A stretch of 64,000 nucleotides of DNA from CAZJKE01 sp964546585 (GTDB lineage: Bacteria > Planctomycetota > Phycisphaerae > Phycisphaerales > SM1A02), in assembly GCA_964546585.1 (NCBI GenBank), contig CAZJKE010000006.1, forward strand, positions 10,387-74,386. The letters run 5' to 3'. Each line of letters starts with the position of its first letter. Position 1 is the first letter of the stretch. The notes under the pieces were generated by a model. The model worked only from the letters and a program-made list of their open reading frames with translations. It was not told the DNA's origin and did no database searches. Both the position numbers and the translations under genes were made by a program. Positions 33,033-41,648 of the stretch are shown one piece after another.

Positions 33033-33866
33033 ATGAATGACATGGCCCCACAACCCGCCGCCGCCATGTCCATCGATGTCGAGGACTGGTTTCAGGTTCA
33101 GAATCTCGCCGTCGACCGGGAAAAGTGGGAGACGCAGGAACGACGCGTCGAGCGGAACACCGACCGCATGCTTGAACTGATGGCCGATCGGGGCGTGCGG
33201 TGTACCTGCTTCATCCTTGGCTGGATCGCAGATCGTCATCCCGACCTCATCCGGCGCATCGCGGAGGGTGGGCACGAAATCGCCAGCCACGGGTATGGCC
33301 ACGAACTCATCTACAACCTCTCCGAGGACGAGTTCCGCGAGGACATCCGCAGCACGAAGGCGATTCTGGAGGATCTCACTGGCTGTGAGGTCAAGGGGTA
33401 CCGAGCCCCCTGTTTTTCCATCACCGACTGGTCGATCGATATTCTCGCTGAGGAGGGATACACCTACGACAGTTCGCAGTTTCCGACGATCGCCCATGAT
33501 CGGTACGGGCATCTCAGCGGAATGAAGGAAGGTGTGATCATTCAGGAACTTCGACCGGGATTCCACGAGGTGTGTGTTTCATGCCTCTCAGCGGCCGGCC
33601 GCAACCTGCCCTGGGCTGGCGGCGGGTACTTTCGACTGCTTCCCTACGGCATCTTTCGCCGAGGCGTTTCGAAGATTCTCCGAAGTGATCCTCCGTATGT
33701 TTTCTACATCCACCCATGGGAGATCGATCCCGGTCAGCCTCGGCTCAAGGGGCTCGGTCGCCGCTACGCCTTTCGTCACTATCTCAACCTGAAGAAGTGT
33801 GAAGCGCGGTGGTCGCGTCTACTCGCCGACTTCGAATGGAAGACGGTGGGGGAATTGGTCACATAG
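33033..33866 (+). CDS. XrtA-system type polysaccharide deacetylase (DUF3473)
   Basis: A 277-residue NodB-fold deacetylase. Motifs: SIDVEDWFQV (metal/catalytic Asp pair), GHEIASHGYGHELIY (metal histidines), GYRAPCFSIT. The C-terminal part, NLPWAGGGYFRLLPYGIF then VFYIHPWEIDPGQPR and FRHYLNLKKCEAR, is the DUF3473 region typical of the deacetylase tied to PEP-CTERM/XrtA exopolysaccharide loci. It removes acyl groups from amino sugars. No exosortase is in the window. The ATG at 33033 starts 1 bp after the previous stop; other ATGs at 33042 and 33075 are possible. Confidence 0.9.
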   Translation: MNDMAPQPAAAMSIDVEDWFQVQNLAVDREKWETQERRVERNTDRMLELMADRGVRCTCFILGWIADRHPDLIRRIAEGGHEIASHGYGHELIYNLSEDEFREDIRSTKAILEDLTGCEVKGYRAPCFSITDWSIDILAEEGYTYDSSQFPTIAHDRYGHLSGMKEGVIIQELRPGFHEVCVSCLSAAGRNLPWAGGGYFRLLPYGIFRRGVSKILRSDPPYVFYIHPWEIDPGQPRLKGLGRRYAFRHYLNLKKCEARWSRLLADFEWKTVGELVT

Positions 33867-33892
33867 ACTCTTCGCTGCGCCTTAGCGGCCTG

Positions 33893-34732
33893 CTAGTCCC
33901 AGATCACTTCAACATCGTTCTTGTCAACGGCTTCGTTGGTAATCGTCATCCAGGTATCGCCCGAAGCCTCGGGGTTGGCCGGGTCGACATCGATCCAGTC
34001 GGTGTTGCAGATGTTGTCCGGGCCAAGGCTCTCACCAGTGACGGGTTGATACGCCACAAAGTCTGGATAGAAAGACTCGACCAAATGCGATGCGCCGTCG
34101 CCGCCGATGACCACGCCGTGCCACACTTTCTCGCCACCGTGGAACTTCAGCGTCATGCTTTCAGCGAAGTTTCTCGAATCGCCATCGCGAACACCACGGT
34201 TGCCGATCGTCAGATCGCCGGTTCCCGCATTCGTATTCCACTTCATGCGGATGCGCTGGCCGCACAGCGCCTGGTGGGCGTATGAGTTATGGGCTTCGCC
34301 GGCGGAAAAGTCGCCGTTGAACGCCGGATCCCAGAAGATATCGTCCCCATCGTATGCAGCGTAGTCATAGACCAGAAGTTCCCGAATCTGAGGATTCACT
34401 TCAACTGGGCTGACGCACTGGTCCGGCGTAAAGTACTGCTGGGCGATCATCGCCGACATGAGATTGCCGGTCGTGTTGAGCGTCCAATCTTCGTTGTTTT
34501 CATCGGCGATTCGGCTTGGCAAAGGAAAACGCCCTTCATCGCCCGACGCATGCAGCGTCATCGCCTGATGAATCCCGCGGGCCTGCGACATGTCCTTCTT
34601 ACTCCTCGCCGTCTGCAGTCCTCCGGACAACGCTGGAATCAACAGCGCCAGAAGAAGCAGAATGATGGCAATGACCACCAGGAGTTCCATGAGCGAAAAC
34701 GCCCGTCTACTTGTCTTGAAGAAGCATGGCAT
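33893..34732 (-). CDS. Prepilin-type N-terminal methylation protein
   Basis: A 279-residue protein with prepilin signal RRAFSLMELLVVIAIILLLL (cleavage A|F, Glu5), then SQARGIHQAMTLHASGDEGRFP, as in planctomycete prepilin-like proteins of unknown function. The body contains a cysteine pair and VVIGGDGASHLVESF instead of the DGHV box of the paralogue at 22.6 kb. It lies 26 bp from the deacetylase stop (convergent). TATGCT lies 6 nt ahead of the ATG, so a leaderless transcript is likely. Confidence 0.87.
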   Translation of the reverse strand: MPCFFKTSRRAFSLMELLVVIAIILLLLALLIPALSGGLQTARSKKDMSQARGIHQAMTLHASGDEGRFPLPSRIADENNEDWTLNTTGNLMSAMIAQQYFTPDQCVSPVEVNPQIRELLVYDYAAYDGDDIFWDPAFNGDFSAGEAHNSYAHQALCGQRIRMKWNTNAGTGDLTIGNRGVRDGDSRNFAESMTLKFHGGEKVWHGVVIGGDGASHLVESFYPDFVAYQPVTGESLGPDNICNTDWIDVDPANPEASGDTWMTITNEAVDKNDVEVIWD

Positions 34733-34738
34733 GGCAAG

Positions 34739-34744
34739 AGCATA
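34739..34744 (-). promoter_or_regulatory. -10 element for the 33.9-kb prepilin gene
   Basis: TATGCT on the minus strand, 6 nt upstream of the ATG at 34732; a palindrome (34756-34768) occupies the region just upstream. Confidence 0.45.
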
Positions 34745-34755
34745 GGACAGTTCGC

Positions 34756-34768
34756 GGTGTCTGACACT
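34756..34768. repeat. GGTGTCTGACACT palindrome
   Basis: One mismatch from the 13-bp palindrome seen at 12496 and 36332, followed by T5 on the plus strand. It lies between murJ and the prepilin gene. Confidence 0.6.
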
Positions 34769-34771
34769 TTT

Positions 34772-36343
34772 TCAACGACCGCGGATCAGCCAGCCCAGTT
34801 CCCGCATACCGAGCAATGCCCCCACGATCGCGAAACTGGCCATCCCCGTCGCTGCCATGATCAGGAGAGCAACGACGGACTGGCCCCATGTTCCCCCATC
34901 GTTCCAGACAAACAGCCCAACGATTGCCACCATGCCGCCCATGATCGCGGTCGCAATGGCCGATCGAGCCCACGATCCAAGAACCGAAGCATCCACGGGA
35001 TCATCAACATGCCTCCGCACCATACGCAGCAGAATCGAAACTTGCACCACCGCGCAGATCGCTGTCGACCAGGCCAGCCCCGCTGTCCGAAGTGGTGTCC
35101 AGATGAGCGTCATGTTGAGAAGGAGATTGAGCGCGACCACGCCCATGGCCACCCGAACCGGTCTGGCTGCATCATCCTTGGCGTAGAAGGCCCGCACCAG
35201 AATCTGGGTCATCGAGTAGGCCCAGATGGCCGGTGCATATCCGAGCAGAATCCACCCGACTTCCGCCGTGTCCGCCGCTGAAAAGAACCCGCCCTGAAAC
35301 ACGGCGGCAGCCAGCGGCTCCCGCACAAGAATCAAGCCGGCACCCGCGGGCAGCCCGATGAATACGACCAGTCGCAGACCGCGTCGCAAAGTGTCCGCAA
35401 AGGCGTCGGGGTTTTTCGCTTGGCGGGCAAGCATCGGAAATGCGGCCGTCGCAACGGCGATGCCAAATACGCCCAAGGGGAACTGGTAGAGCCGCTGGGC
35501 AAAGGACAGCGAAGCCATTGCGCCATCCTGCAACGGGTACAGCACGCCGCCAATTGTGTCGCCGAAGAGCAAGGGCCAACTTGCAATGCCTCCATCAATC
35601 AGCGTGTTGAGTTGCAGCGTCCCGATGCCGACGATCATTGGAAGGGTTCGCCGCACGACCTTACGCATTGCAGCGGAAGCAGGTGCCATGGTTCGGGTCC
35701 ACCAGGAGGTGCCCCGAAGTGCATGCAGGCACCACAGAACTTGCAACACACCGCCGACCACAACCGATGCCGCAACGATGCCGATGGCGAGGCGGGTTGG
35801 CGCACCGTCGTACAAGTGCCATCCGAGGACCGCAGTGATCATGCTGCCGTTCAGAATGATGGGAGCGGCCGCGGGTGCGCCAAAGCGATTGTGCACATGC
35901 AGCATTGCCGACAACATCGCCACTATGCAAATCAGCGGCGCATAGGGCAGCGTGATCATGGCAAGCCAGAGTGCCTCGGAGGGTTCATCCTGCATTGCCA
36001 CCAGCGATGCGAGCACAATTTCACCGAGGATCACGATGATCCCCAGCACGATCGCCAGCGATGCCATCAACAGTGACGCCAGCGATTTCGCAACGGCCGG
36101 GTCATCACGCTCCAACTCCGTGTAGACCGGAAGGAAGGCGGCCGACAACGCTCCTTCGCCAAAGAGGCGGCGAAAGAGGTTCGGAATCATGATCGCAAAG
36201 TAGAGCGAGGACGAAAGCCCGCCCGCCCCGAAAATTCGGCTGATTGCGCCATCCCGCACCAGTCCCGTGCATCTGCTGACCAGCGTCAGCAGCGAGATCG
36301 TTCGCGTGTTGCGCTCAAGGTGTTGCGGCACGGTGTCAGACAC
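34772..36343 (-). CDS. murJ: Lipid II flippase MurJ
   Basis: A 523-residue multidrug/oligosaccharidyl-lipid/polysaccharide flippase-fold protein with about 14 membrane helices, which moves lipid II across the membrane for peptidoglycan synthesis. The N-terminus SLLTLVSRCTGLVRDGAISRIFGAGG and RLFGEGALSAAFLPVYTE are typical, as are ARAFYAKDDAARPV and QFPLGVFGIAVATAAFP. The start is a GTG at 36343 within a palindrome, overlapping the VanZ-like stop by 8 bp; a second GTG at 36331 is an alternative. No ATG fits. Confidence 0.93.
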   Translation of the reverse strand: MSDTVPQHLERNTRTISLLTLVSRCTGLVRDGAISRIFGAGGLSSSLYFAIMIPNLFRRLFGEGALSAAFLPVYTELERDDPAVAKSLASLLMASLAIVLGIIVILGEIVLASLVAMQDEPSEALWLAMITLPYAPLICIVAMLSAMLHVHNRFGAPAAAPIILNGSMITAVLGWHLYDGAPTRLAIGIVAASVVVGGVLQVLWCLHALRGTSWWTRTMAPASAAMRKVVRRTLPMIVGIGTLQLNTLIDGGIASWPLLFGDTIGGVLYPLQDGAMASLSFAQRLYQFPLGVFGIAVATAAFPMLARQAKNPDAFADTLRRGLRLVVFIGLPAGAGLILVREPLAAAVFQGGFFSAADTAEVGWILLGYAPAIWAYSMTQILVRAFYAKDDAARPVRVAMGVVALNLLLNMTLIWTPLRTAGLAWSTAICAVVQVSILLRMVRRHVDDPVDASVLGSWARSAIATAIMGGMVAIVGLFVWNDGGTWGQSVVALLIMAATGMASFAIVGALLGMRELGWLIRGR

Positions 36344-36344
36344 C
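36332..36344. repeat. GGTGTCAGACACC palindrome at the murJ / VanZ-like junction
   Basis: A perfect 13-bp palindrome (6+1+6) which includes the stop codon of the VanZ-like gene and the GTG start of murJ. The same core occurs at three other places in the window. Confidence 0.7.
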
Positions 36345-37091
36345 CATCGGCGGTTGTGGGGAAACGGCTCGAATCACGCGGCTCCACGAGACCCGCGCGC
36401 TCAGCGTCATGAGAAAAAGACCGCCGACCCAGGACCCCAGGCCGATGACGGGAAAGAGAAGCAGGCCGGCTATGCATGCTCCGACGGCGGCGAGCCACGA
36501 CAACGACCCCGGCCACTTCGGCGGAGCAATTGCGACGGCGACGAGTGCCAGAGATGTCGAAACCAGCCCTGCCGCCAACGACAGCGGTGTGTTGCTCGCT
36601 CCGGACATCGCCCGCACCAACGACCACACGACGGCAGCCACGACCAGCGTCATGATGACCGACAACATCACAAGGGGAACCCAGTTCGTCCCCTTGGCGA
36701 GCAGGCGATCCACACGGTCTCGCGTGCTCGACATGGCGGGACTACCCAGGGCGCCCATCCAGGCACTCGCTGCCAGAATGCCCAATTCGCCCGAGAGAAG
36801 ATCGGCGGGGCTGAACGGTCGACCCAGCGGCAGAAACGCCTGCGTCACTTCGTCGAAGAGGGCCCACAGGGAAACGACGGCCCATACGGCAACGGGATGG
36901 CGAAACCAGCCGGAACTCCAGAGCGAAAAAGCCATGATCCCGAAACAGGCGAAGTGAAGAAGTTTGTCCGGGGCTTTGTGCTCACCGGTGTCGATCGCCA
37001 TCTGTGGCCAGTGCGTCGCCACGGTGATGGCAACAAACCACACAACGAAGGCAACACGCCAGTTGCGGCGAGCGGCTTCACGAAGGTTCAT
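36336..37091 (-). CDS. VanZ-like membrane protein
   Basis: A 251-residue protein with about seven membrane helices. The VanZ-family motifs are visible: DKLLHFACFGIMAFSLW and DEVTQAFLPLGRPFSPADLLSGELG. In Enterococcus VanZ gives teicoplanin resistance, but most homologues have unknown envelope roles. The C-terminal 100 residues add two to three helices beyond the VanZ core. The start at 37091 overlaps parA by 14 bp; two in-frame ATGs upstream extend the overlap. Confidence 0.78.
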   Translation of the reverse strand: MNLREAARRNWRVAFVVWFVAITVATHWPQMAIDTGEHKAPDKLLHFACFGIMAFSLWSSGWFRHPVAVWAVVSLWALFDEVTQAFLPLGRPFSPADLLSGELGILAASAWMGALGSPAMSSTRDRVDRLLAKGTNWVPLVMLSVIMTLVVAAVVWSLVRAMSGASNTPLSLAAGLVSTSLALVAVAIAPPKWPGSLSWLAAVGACIAGLLLFPVIGLGSWVGGLFLMTLSARVSWSRVIRAVSPQPPMGV

Positions 37092-37905
37092 GGCTGAGAG
37101 ATTCATCCACCTGCGGCGACATGCCAAGATTCGCTAGATCTCTCCCCAGAGCGCGGTAGTCGTTCGCACCTGCGCAGTCGGGCTCGTAATCAAAGATCGT
37201 CTTTCCGAAACTCGGCGCCTCGGCGAGCTTTACATTGCGGCGAATCGCCGGTTGCAGAATGCGGCAGTCCGCCCAGGGAAGACCGCTGTCACGGGATGCC
37301 GCAAAGAACTCTTCAAGATCCGCCACCACCTCACGGGCGAGGTTCGTATGGGCCTCATGCATGCACAGGACGATGCCGGTGACGCGAAGCGATGGATTGA
37401 TGCCGGTGACCATCATGCCGACGGTCTCCAATAACCTGCTGAGCCCTTGCAATGCCAGAAAGTGCGCCTGCATCGGCACGACAAGTTCCTGGCATGCTGC
37501 CAATGCGTTGATGGTCAACAGTCCTAGACTTGGAGGACAGTCAACGAAGACATAGTCGTATCGCTCCGCCACCGGACGCAGCGTTCGACTCAGCAGATCG
37601 TGCCGGTCGGTGCGTGCTGCAAGTTCGGATTCCGCGGCGGCCAGATCGACCTCGCTGGTGATGAGATCGATGCGATCACGGGCCTTGACGATGGCACTGG
37701 AGATGTCCGCATCATCCTCCATCAACAGGTCATAGACCGAGGTGCCGCCTTCCTCGATGCCGAAGTGGAGGCCCAGATGAGTCTGCGGATCGAGATCCAC
37801 AACGAGCACTTTGTTGCCGGAATCCGCGAGTGCCGCTGCAAGATTCACCGTCGTTGTCGTCTTGCCGACGCCTCCCTTCTGGTTCAACATGGCGATGGAC
37901 CGCAT
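37078..37905 (-). CDS. parA: Chromosome-partitioning ATPase ParA/Soj
   Basis: A 275-residue deviant-Walker ATPase. Walker A' LNQKGGVGKTTTTVNLAAALA (residues ~7-27), A'' DLDPQTHL and VFVDCPPSLGLLTINAL are the ParA signature, and QPAIRRNVKLAEAPSFGKTIFDY is typical of chromosomal ParA. It acts with ParB on parS to segregate origins. Here parB is 10 kb away at 47.6 kb instead of adjacent. TATACT lies 6 nt before the ATG. VanZ-like and murJ follow in the same direction. Confidence 0.95.
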   Translation of the reverse strand: MRSIAMLNQKGGVGKTTTTVNLAAALADSGNKVLVVDLDPQTHLGLHFGIEEGGTSVYDLLMEDDADISSAIVKARDRIDLITSEVDLAAAESELAARTDRHDLLSRTLRPVAERYDYVFVDCPPSLGLLTINALAACQELVVPMQAHFLALQGLSRLLETVGMMVTGINPSLRVTGIVLCMHEAHTNLAREVVADLEEFFAASRDSGLPWADCRILQPAIRRNVKLAEAPSFGKTIFDYEPDCAGANDYRALGRDLANLGMSPQVDESLSHEPS

Positions 37906-37911
37906 GCCCGG

Positions 37912-37917
37912 AGTATA
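37912..37917 (-). promoter_or_regulatory. -10 element for parA
   Basis: TATACT on the minus strand, 6 nt upstream of the parA ATG; no Shine-Dalgarno is present. Confidence 0.5.
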
Positions 37918-37926
37918 GGTGCTGGA

Positions 37927-38658
37927 TCAGGAAGACCACATCCAACGCATCGCCGCTGACTCCGTGCCGATGATGTCGCGGAGGTAGTGGGCGAGCAGCC
38001 TCCCTGCGCGGTGCAGCGTCTGTGGATCGATGGCCTGCATGGGTTGATCATCCTGCAGCATTCGGAGCATCTCGATTGTTTCCCGCCGCACGCGCACGCG
38101 GTCCGGCATGCCCGTGTCCGTGACAACTCCCCCCTGCGTCGAACTGAATGCGAGGACCGTAACCTCGCCGTTCAGGGCTTCCTTCGTTTCGACATCGATG
38201 TCGAGTTCCGGTCGGTACCCGGTCTCGCACAGTACCGCCCATTGAAACCGCAGCAAGGGCCAATCCTCGCCGTGCCCCGCATCCATGCGATCGAGCGCCT
38301 CCGCAAGCGAATCAAAGACACACGGATGCGGGTCGTGATCGGTGATCAGGCGCTGCACAAGATCAGCCATGTAGATCGCTCTTCGATTGACTTCGAGATT
38401 GGACCGGGCAGACCACCAGACTCGCTCGAGTTGCCATTCGGTCAATGTCGCCAAGTCGCGGCCGACCTTGAGTCGAGCGAGCAGGTGTCCGCGAGTGAGT
38501 GGGTCAAAGCCACCGGAAAACATGCCGCCTTCTCGGCGGGACCCTTTGGCGAGGCCGCGAATGATGCCGTGCTCGCGCGTAAGAAGGCTGACAGTCTGGC
38601 TGGTTTCGGAGAAGTCCCAGCATCGCAGGCAGATGGCCGTGTCGGCGAGGAGGCTCAT
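37927..38658 (-). CDS. recO: DNA repair protein RecO
   Basis: A 243-residue RecO with the N-terminal OB fold (TAICLRCWDFSETSQTVSLLTREHGIIRGLAKGSRR) and a helical C-terminus with LLRFQWAVLCETGYRPELD. It loads RecA onto SSB-coated DNA in the RecFOR pathway. The zinc cysteine cluster that often follows the GYxP motif is absent. It lies 21 bp before parA, with an M16 peptidase gene upstream in the same direction. Confidence 0.9.
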   Translation of the reverse strand: MSLLADTAICLRCWDFSETSQTVSLLTREHGIIRGLAKGSRREGGMFSGGFDPLTRGHLLARLKVGRDLATLTEWQLERVWWSARSNLEVNRRAIYMADLVQRLITDHDPHPCVFDSLAEALDRMDAGHGEDWPLLRFQWAVLCETGYRPELDIDVETKEALNGEVTVLAFSSTQGGVVTDTGMPDRVRVRRETIEMLRMLQDDQPMQAIDPQTLHRAGRLLAHYLRDIIGTESAAMRWMWSS

Positions 38659-38678
38659 GGTGACCGTGTTGTACGCGA

Positions 38679-39890
38679 TCAGGCGGGTGAAAGGCTGGCG
38701 CGAACGGTGGCGTTCCAGGGAAATGCATCTGCAACGCTCTTGAGGTCGCCGAGTTGAAGTGCGTCGATCCGGGCCAGTTCATCTTCGAGGGATCGATAGG
38801 TGCCCGTTGAAGCCACCAATCCCCCCAGCCGCTGCATGCGTCCCGCAGATCGCTCGCTGCTTATCGCCATGGCAGTCGCCGCCTTGTTTCTCACCCGCAG
38901 AAGATCGTCTTCGGTCAGAGACTCCACAAGATCCCGCATGGTTGATGCCAAGAGTGACTCGACCTCCTCGGCTTGCTGGGGGGCGCAGACGGCAGTGATG
39001 GCCTGCAGGCCGCTGCCGTCAAGTGGCTCGATCGATGCACTCGCCTGTTCGGCAAGGCCGGGGTTCACGAGTGCCCAGTGAAACCTTGAGTTGTCGCCGC
39101 TCCCAAGAATGGACGCCAATGCGGCAGCGGCGTACCGGCGATCGTCCGCTACGGGCACACCCGGCATGAGCCAGAGCAGGTAGTGCTGGTGTACATCGTC
39201 ACTGGTATCTCGCAGGTCAATCGACTGGGGCAGGACTGTTGTGTCATCACGACTGGCACCGGTCGTGGGCCACGCCCCGCACAAGGCCGCCACTCTGTCA
39301 ACCATCTCGTCAAAGTCGAGTTTCCCCGACATGGCAACGATGGTGTTGTCTGCGCTGTACCGGTCCTCAAAGTACGTAACCATGTCGTCCCGCTGCATCG
39401 CTGTGATCGTTTCGGCTGTTCCCAGCACACGATGCCCAAGTCCACTGCTCGAAAAACACTGCTCCATCGTCCGCTCGTACAAGACCCAGAACGGTTGGTC
39501 GTCGTACATCGCAATCTCTTCGAGGATCACGCCCTTCTCCGCATCGAAGTCTTCCTGCCGCAGCGACGGACGAAGAATGTCCGAAAGAATGTCCTGGCAC
39601 TCAGGTAGCACCTCTGGAAGACCGGCCGTCCAGAACGCGGTCATCTCGCCAGTCGTGAACGCGTTGTGTTCGGCGCCGAGATCGTCGAATGCTCGATCAA
39701 TTTCTTCCGCAGAGCGGCGTTCCGTGCCCTTGAACATCATGTGCTCAAGAAAGTGGCTGACGCCCATGATTTCACTCGGCTCATCGCGTGCGCCGGTTCG
39801 CACGAAGAACCCCATGCCCGCTGTCACGGCGGATTCTTCGATCTCGGCCACGATCCGCAGCCCGTTGTCGAGCGTTTCCTCCCGGAACAT
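38679..39890 (-). CDS. M16 family zinc peptidase
   Basis: A 403-residue insulinase-type peptidase. The inverted zinc motif HFLEH is at residues 46-50 (GVSHFLEHMMFKGT) and the third ligand is in AEKGVILEEIAMY. NAFTTGEMTAFWT and the C-terminal second M16 domain (MPGVPVADDRRYAAAALASILGSG) follow. No signal peptide is seen, so it is probably cytoplasmic and resembles mitochondrial-processing-peptidase-like bacterial homologues. It overlaps the lpd stop by one base (TGATG). Confidence 0.93.
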   Translation of the reverse strand: MFREETLDNGLRIVAEIEESAVTAGMGFFVRTGARDEPSEIMGVSHFLEHMMFKGTERRSAEEIDRAFDDLGAEHNAFTTGEMTAFWTAGLPEVLPECQDILSDILRPSLRQEDFDAEKGVILEEIAMYDDQPFWVLYERTMEQCFSSSGLGHRVLGTAETITAMQRDDMVTYFEDRYSADNTIVAMSGKLDFDEMVDRVAALCGAWPTTGASRDDTTVLPQSIDLRDTSDDVHQHYLLWLMPGVPVADDRRYAAAALASILGSGDNSRFHWALVNPGLAEQASASIEPLDGSGLQAITAVCAPQQAEEVESLLASTMRDLVESLTEDDLLRVRNKAATAMAISSERSAGRMQRLGGLVASTGTYRSLEDELARIDALQLGDLKSVADAFPWNATVRASLSPA

Positions 39891-41365
39891 CAGTTGTGGA
39901 TCATCCGATCTTCGGTTCCCATCGCAGCCTCATGAATGGCTTCCGCCATCGTCGGGTGAGCGTGCATGGTCGAAATGATGTCTTCCGTTGTCGCTTCAAG
40001 CCGCATCGCCAGCCCAATCTCGGCAATCAGTTCGCTCGCATCTTTCCCGATGATGTGCGCCCCAAGGATCTCTCCATGAGGCTTGCTCGCGAGGATCTTG
40101 ACGATGCCGTCCACCGCGCCAACGGCAATGGCTTTGCCGTGTGCCTTCAGGGAATAGGTCCCGCTCTGATACTTGATGCCCGCCTCGCCCACCTGTTGCT
40201 CGGTCATGCCGATCGAGGCGATCTGCGGGTTCGTGTAGACGCAACTCGGAATCGCGTTGTAATCGACACCGAGCGTTTCATGCCCCGCCATGCGTTCCAC
40301 GCAGGCGACCGCCTCCTCGGATGCCACATGCGCCAACAGCGGCCCGCCCGCGACGTCGCCAATCGCATGCACGCCCGGTACATTGGTTGCGTAGGTTGGC
40401 GCCTCGGATGTCATGGCATCGGTTTCGATGAAACCACCATCGGTCGCCACATCGAGAGCTGGATCGAACAACCCGTCATGCCTCGCCTGCACGCCGATCG
40501 CAACGAGTACTTTCTCCGCGTCGATTCGCTCGAGCGAAGTAGCGTCCCCGCCCGCAGCAAAGGTGAGCGTGGCACCGTCGTCGTTCACGTCGATCGACTG
40601 TACCGCAGCATCCACATGGATCGCCATGCCCTGTTTCCTGAAGACCCGCATCGCAAGTGTGCTGATCTCCTCATCCTCGACAGGCAGAATGCGGTCGAGC
40701 ATTTCGATGATTGTCACTTTCGTTCCAAGAGCGTTGTAGATGTAGGCAAATTCCATCCCGATCGCGCCGGAGCCGATGATGGCGATGGACTCGGGCCTCG
40801 CCGGGAGCGTCATGGCGGTCGAAGAGTTGATTATCGTCTCGCCGTCACATGGAGCGAACGGGAGATTCCTGGGCTTGGCCCCCGTTGCGATCAACACGCG
40901 ATCCGCTTGAAGTGTCTCGATGACTTCGCCGCCGCCGCCGTTGTAGTACTCGCCCTGAGGCGTTTGCACTTCAACACGGCAAGGTGAACCACTGGTGATG
41001 CGCGCGTGTCCCTGCACATGTTCGATGCCATGCTTCTTGAAGAGATACGCGACCCCCTTGTTCAACTGTTCAGTGATACCCCGGCTGCGCGCTATGAAAG
41101 CGTCCCAATCCACTGACACGTGCTCGCAGGTGATGCCCCACTCCGATGCGTGCTTCATTTCGCTGTACAACTCCGCACCGTGCAGGAGCGCCTTGGATGG
41201 AATGCAACCCCAGTTGAGACACACACCACCGAGTTTGTCGCGGTCGACGCACGCCACCTTCATGCCAAGTTGGGCTGCGCGGATGGCCCCGACATACCCA
41301 CCGGGCCCAGAGCCGATCACGATGAGGTCAAATTGCCGATCGCTGCTCACGAAGACGGTCCTCAT
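39890..41365 (-). CDS. lpd: Dihydrolipoyl dehydrogenase
   Basis: A 491-residue FAD disulfide oxidoreductase that regenerates lipoamide in the 2-oxoacid dehydrogenase or glycine cleavage complexes. Motifs: DLIVIGSGPGGYVGAIRAAQ (FAD), redox disulfide GGVCLNWGCIPSKALL, NAD site AIIGSGAIGMEFAYIY, ATNVPGVHAIGDVAGGPLLAH, and the C-terminal base in MHAHPTMAEAIHEA. No E2 or E1 gene is close. The ATG at 41365 has GGGAG just upstream and TAGAAT 19 nt further, so it is leadered. Confidence 0.95.
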   Translation of the reverse strand: MRTVFVSSDRQFDLIVIGSGPGGYVGAIRAAQLGMKVACVDRDKLGGVCLNWGCIPSKALLHGAELYSEMKHASEWGITCEHVSVDWDAFIARSRGITEQLNKGVAYLFKKHGIEHVQGHARITSGSPCRVEVQTPQGEYYNGGGGEVIETLQADRVLIATGAKPRNLPFAPCDGETIINSSTAMTLPARPESIAIIGSGAIGMEFAYIYNALGTKVTIIEMLDRILPVEDEEISTLAMRVFRKQGMAIHVDAAVQSIDVNDDGATLTFAAGGDATSLERIDAEKVLVAIGVQARHDGLFDPALDVATDGGFIETDAMTSEAPTYATNVPGVHAIGDVAGGPLLAHVASEEAVACVERMAGHETLGVDYNAIPSCVYTNPQIASIGMTEQQVGEAGIKYQSGTYSLKAHGKAIAVGAVDGIVKILASKPHGEILGAHIIGKDASELIAEIGLAMRLEATTEDIISTMHAHPTMAEAIHEAAMGTEDRMIHN

Positions 41366-41648
41366 TTCTCCCAAAGGGAGCGGCATTCTACCCGCCACCT
41401 GAAGACAGGCGGTCAATCACCTAACCTGCGAAATTGCAACGAGATACGCGGCCCCACTGCCAGGCCCGGAGGCGGATGCCTGTGGATAACTGACCAGTGG
41501 CCCACGTTCCCGACGTCCCCAAGTACAGACTAACCCACTGCAAATTACTTACTTGCGATAAGACAGCGGCGGCCGCTGCCGGTCGTGGTCCACTTGGGGA
41601 TGGCGACCTGCTAGACTCGCACGCCCTCCGGAAAGGGAGGTTCAAGGC
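41366..41648. other. Non-coding divergent spacer with a DnaA-box match
   Basis: The longest gene-free stretch of intact sequence besides the parB leader. It separates a run of minus-strand genes (33.9-41.4 kb) from plus-strand genes (41.6-45.9 kb). It contains one exact DnaA box TGTGGATAA (41481-41489), a moderately AT-rich patch around 41523-41566 (with gcaaattacttacttgcg), and the AAAGGGAGG ribosome-binding site of the phosphoesterase gene. No further clear DnaA boxes were seen. Confidence 0.6.
41481..41489 (-). promoter_or_regulatory. DnaA-box match TTATCCACA
   Basis: Exact match on the minus strand to the consensus 9-mer DnaA box. A single site proves little, but the divergent spacer and the nearby parA, parB, dciA, yidC and mnmE genes make an origin-proximal location plausible. 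Confidence 0.45.
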
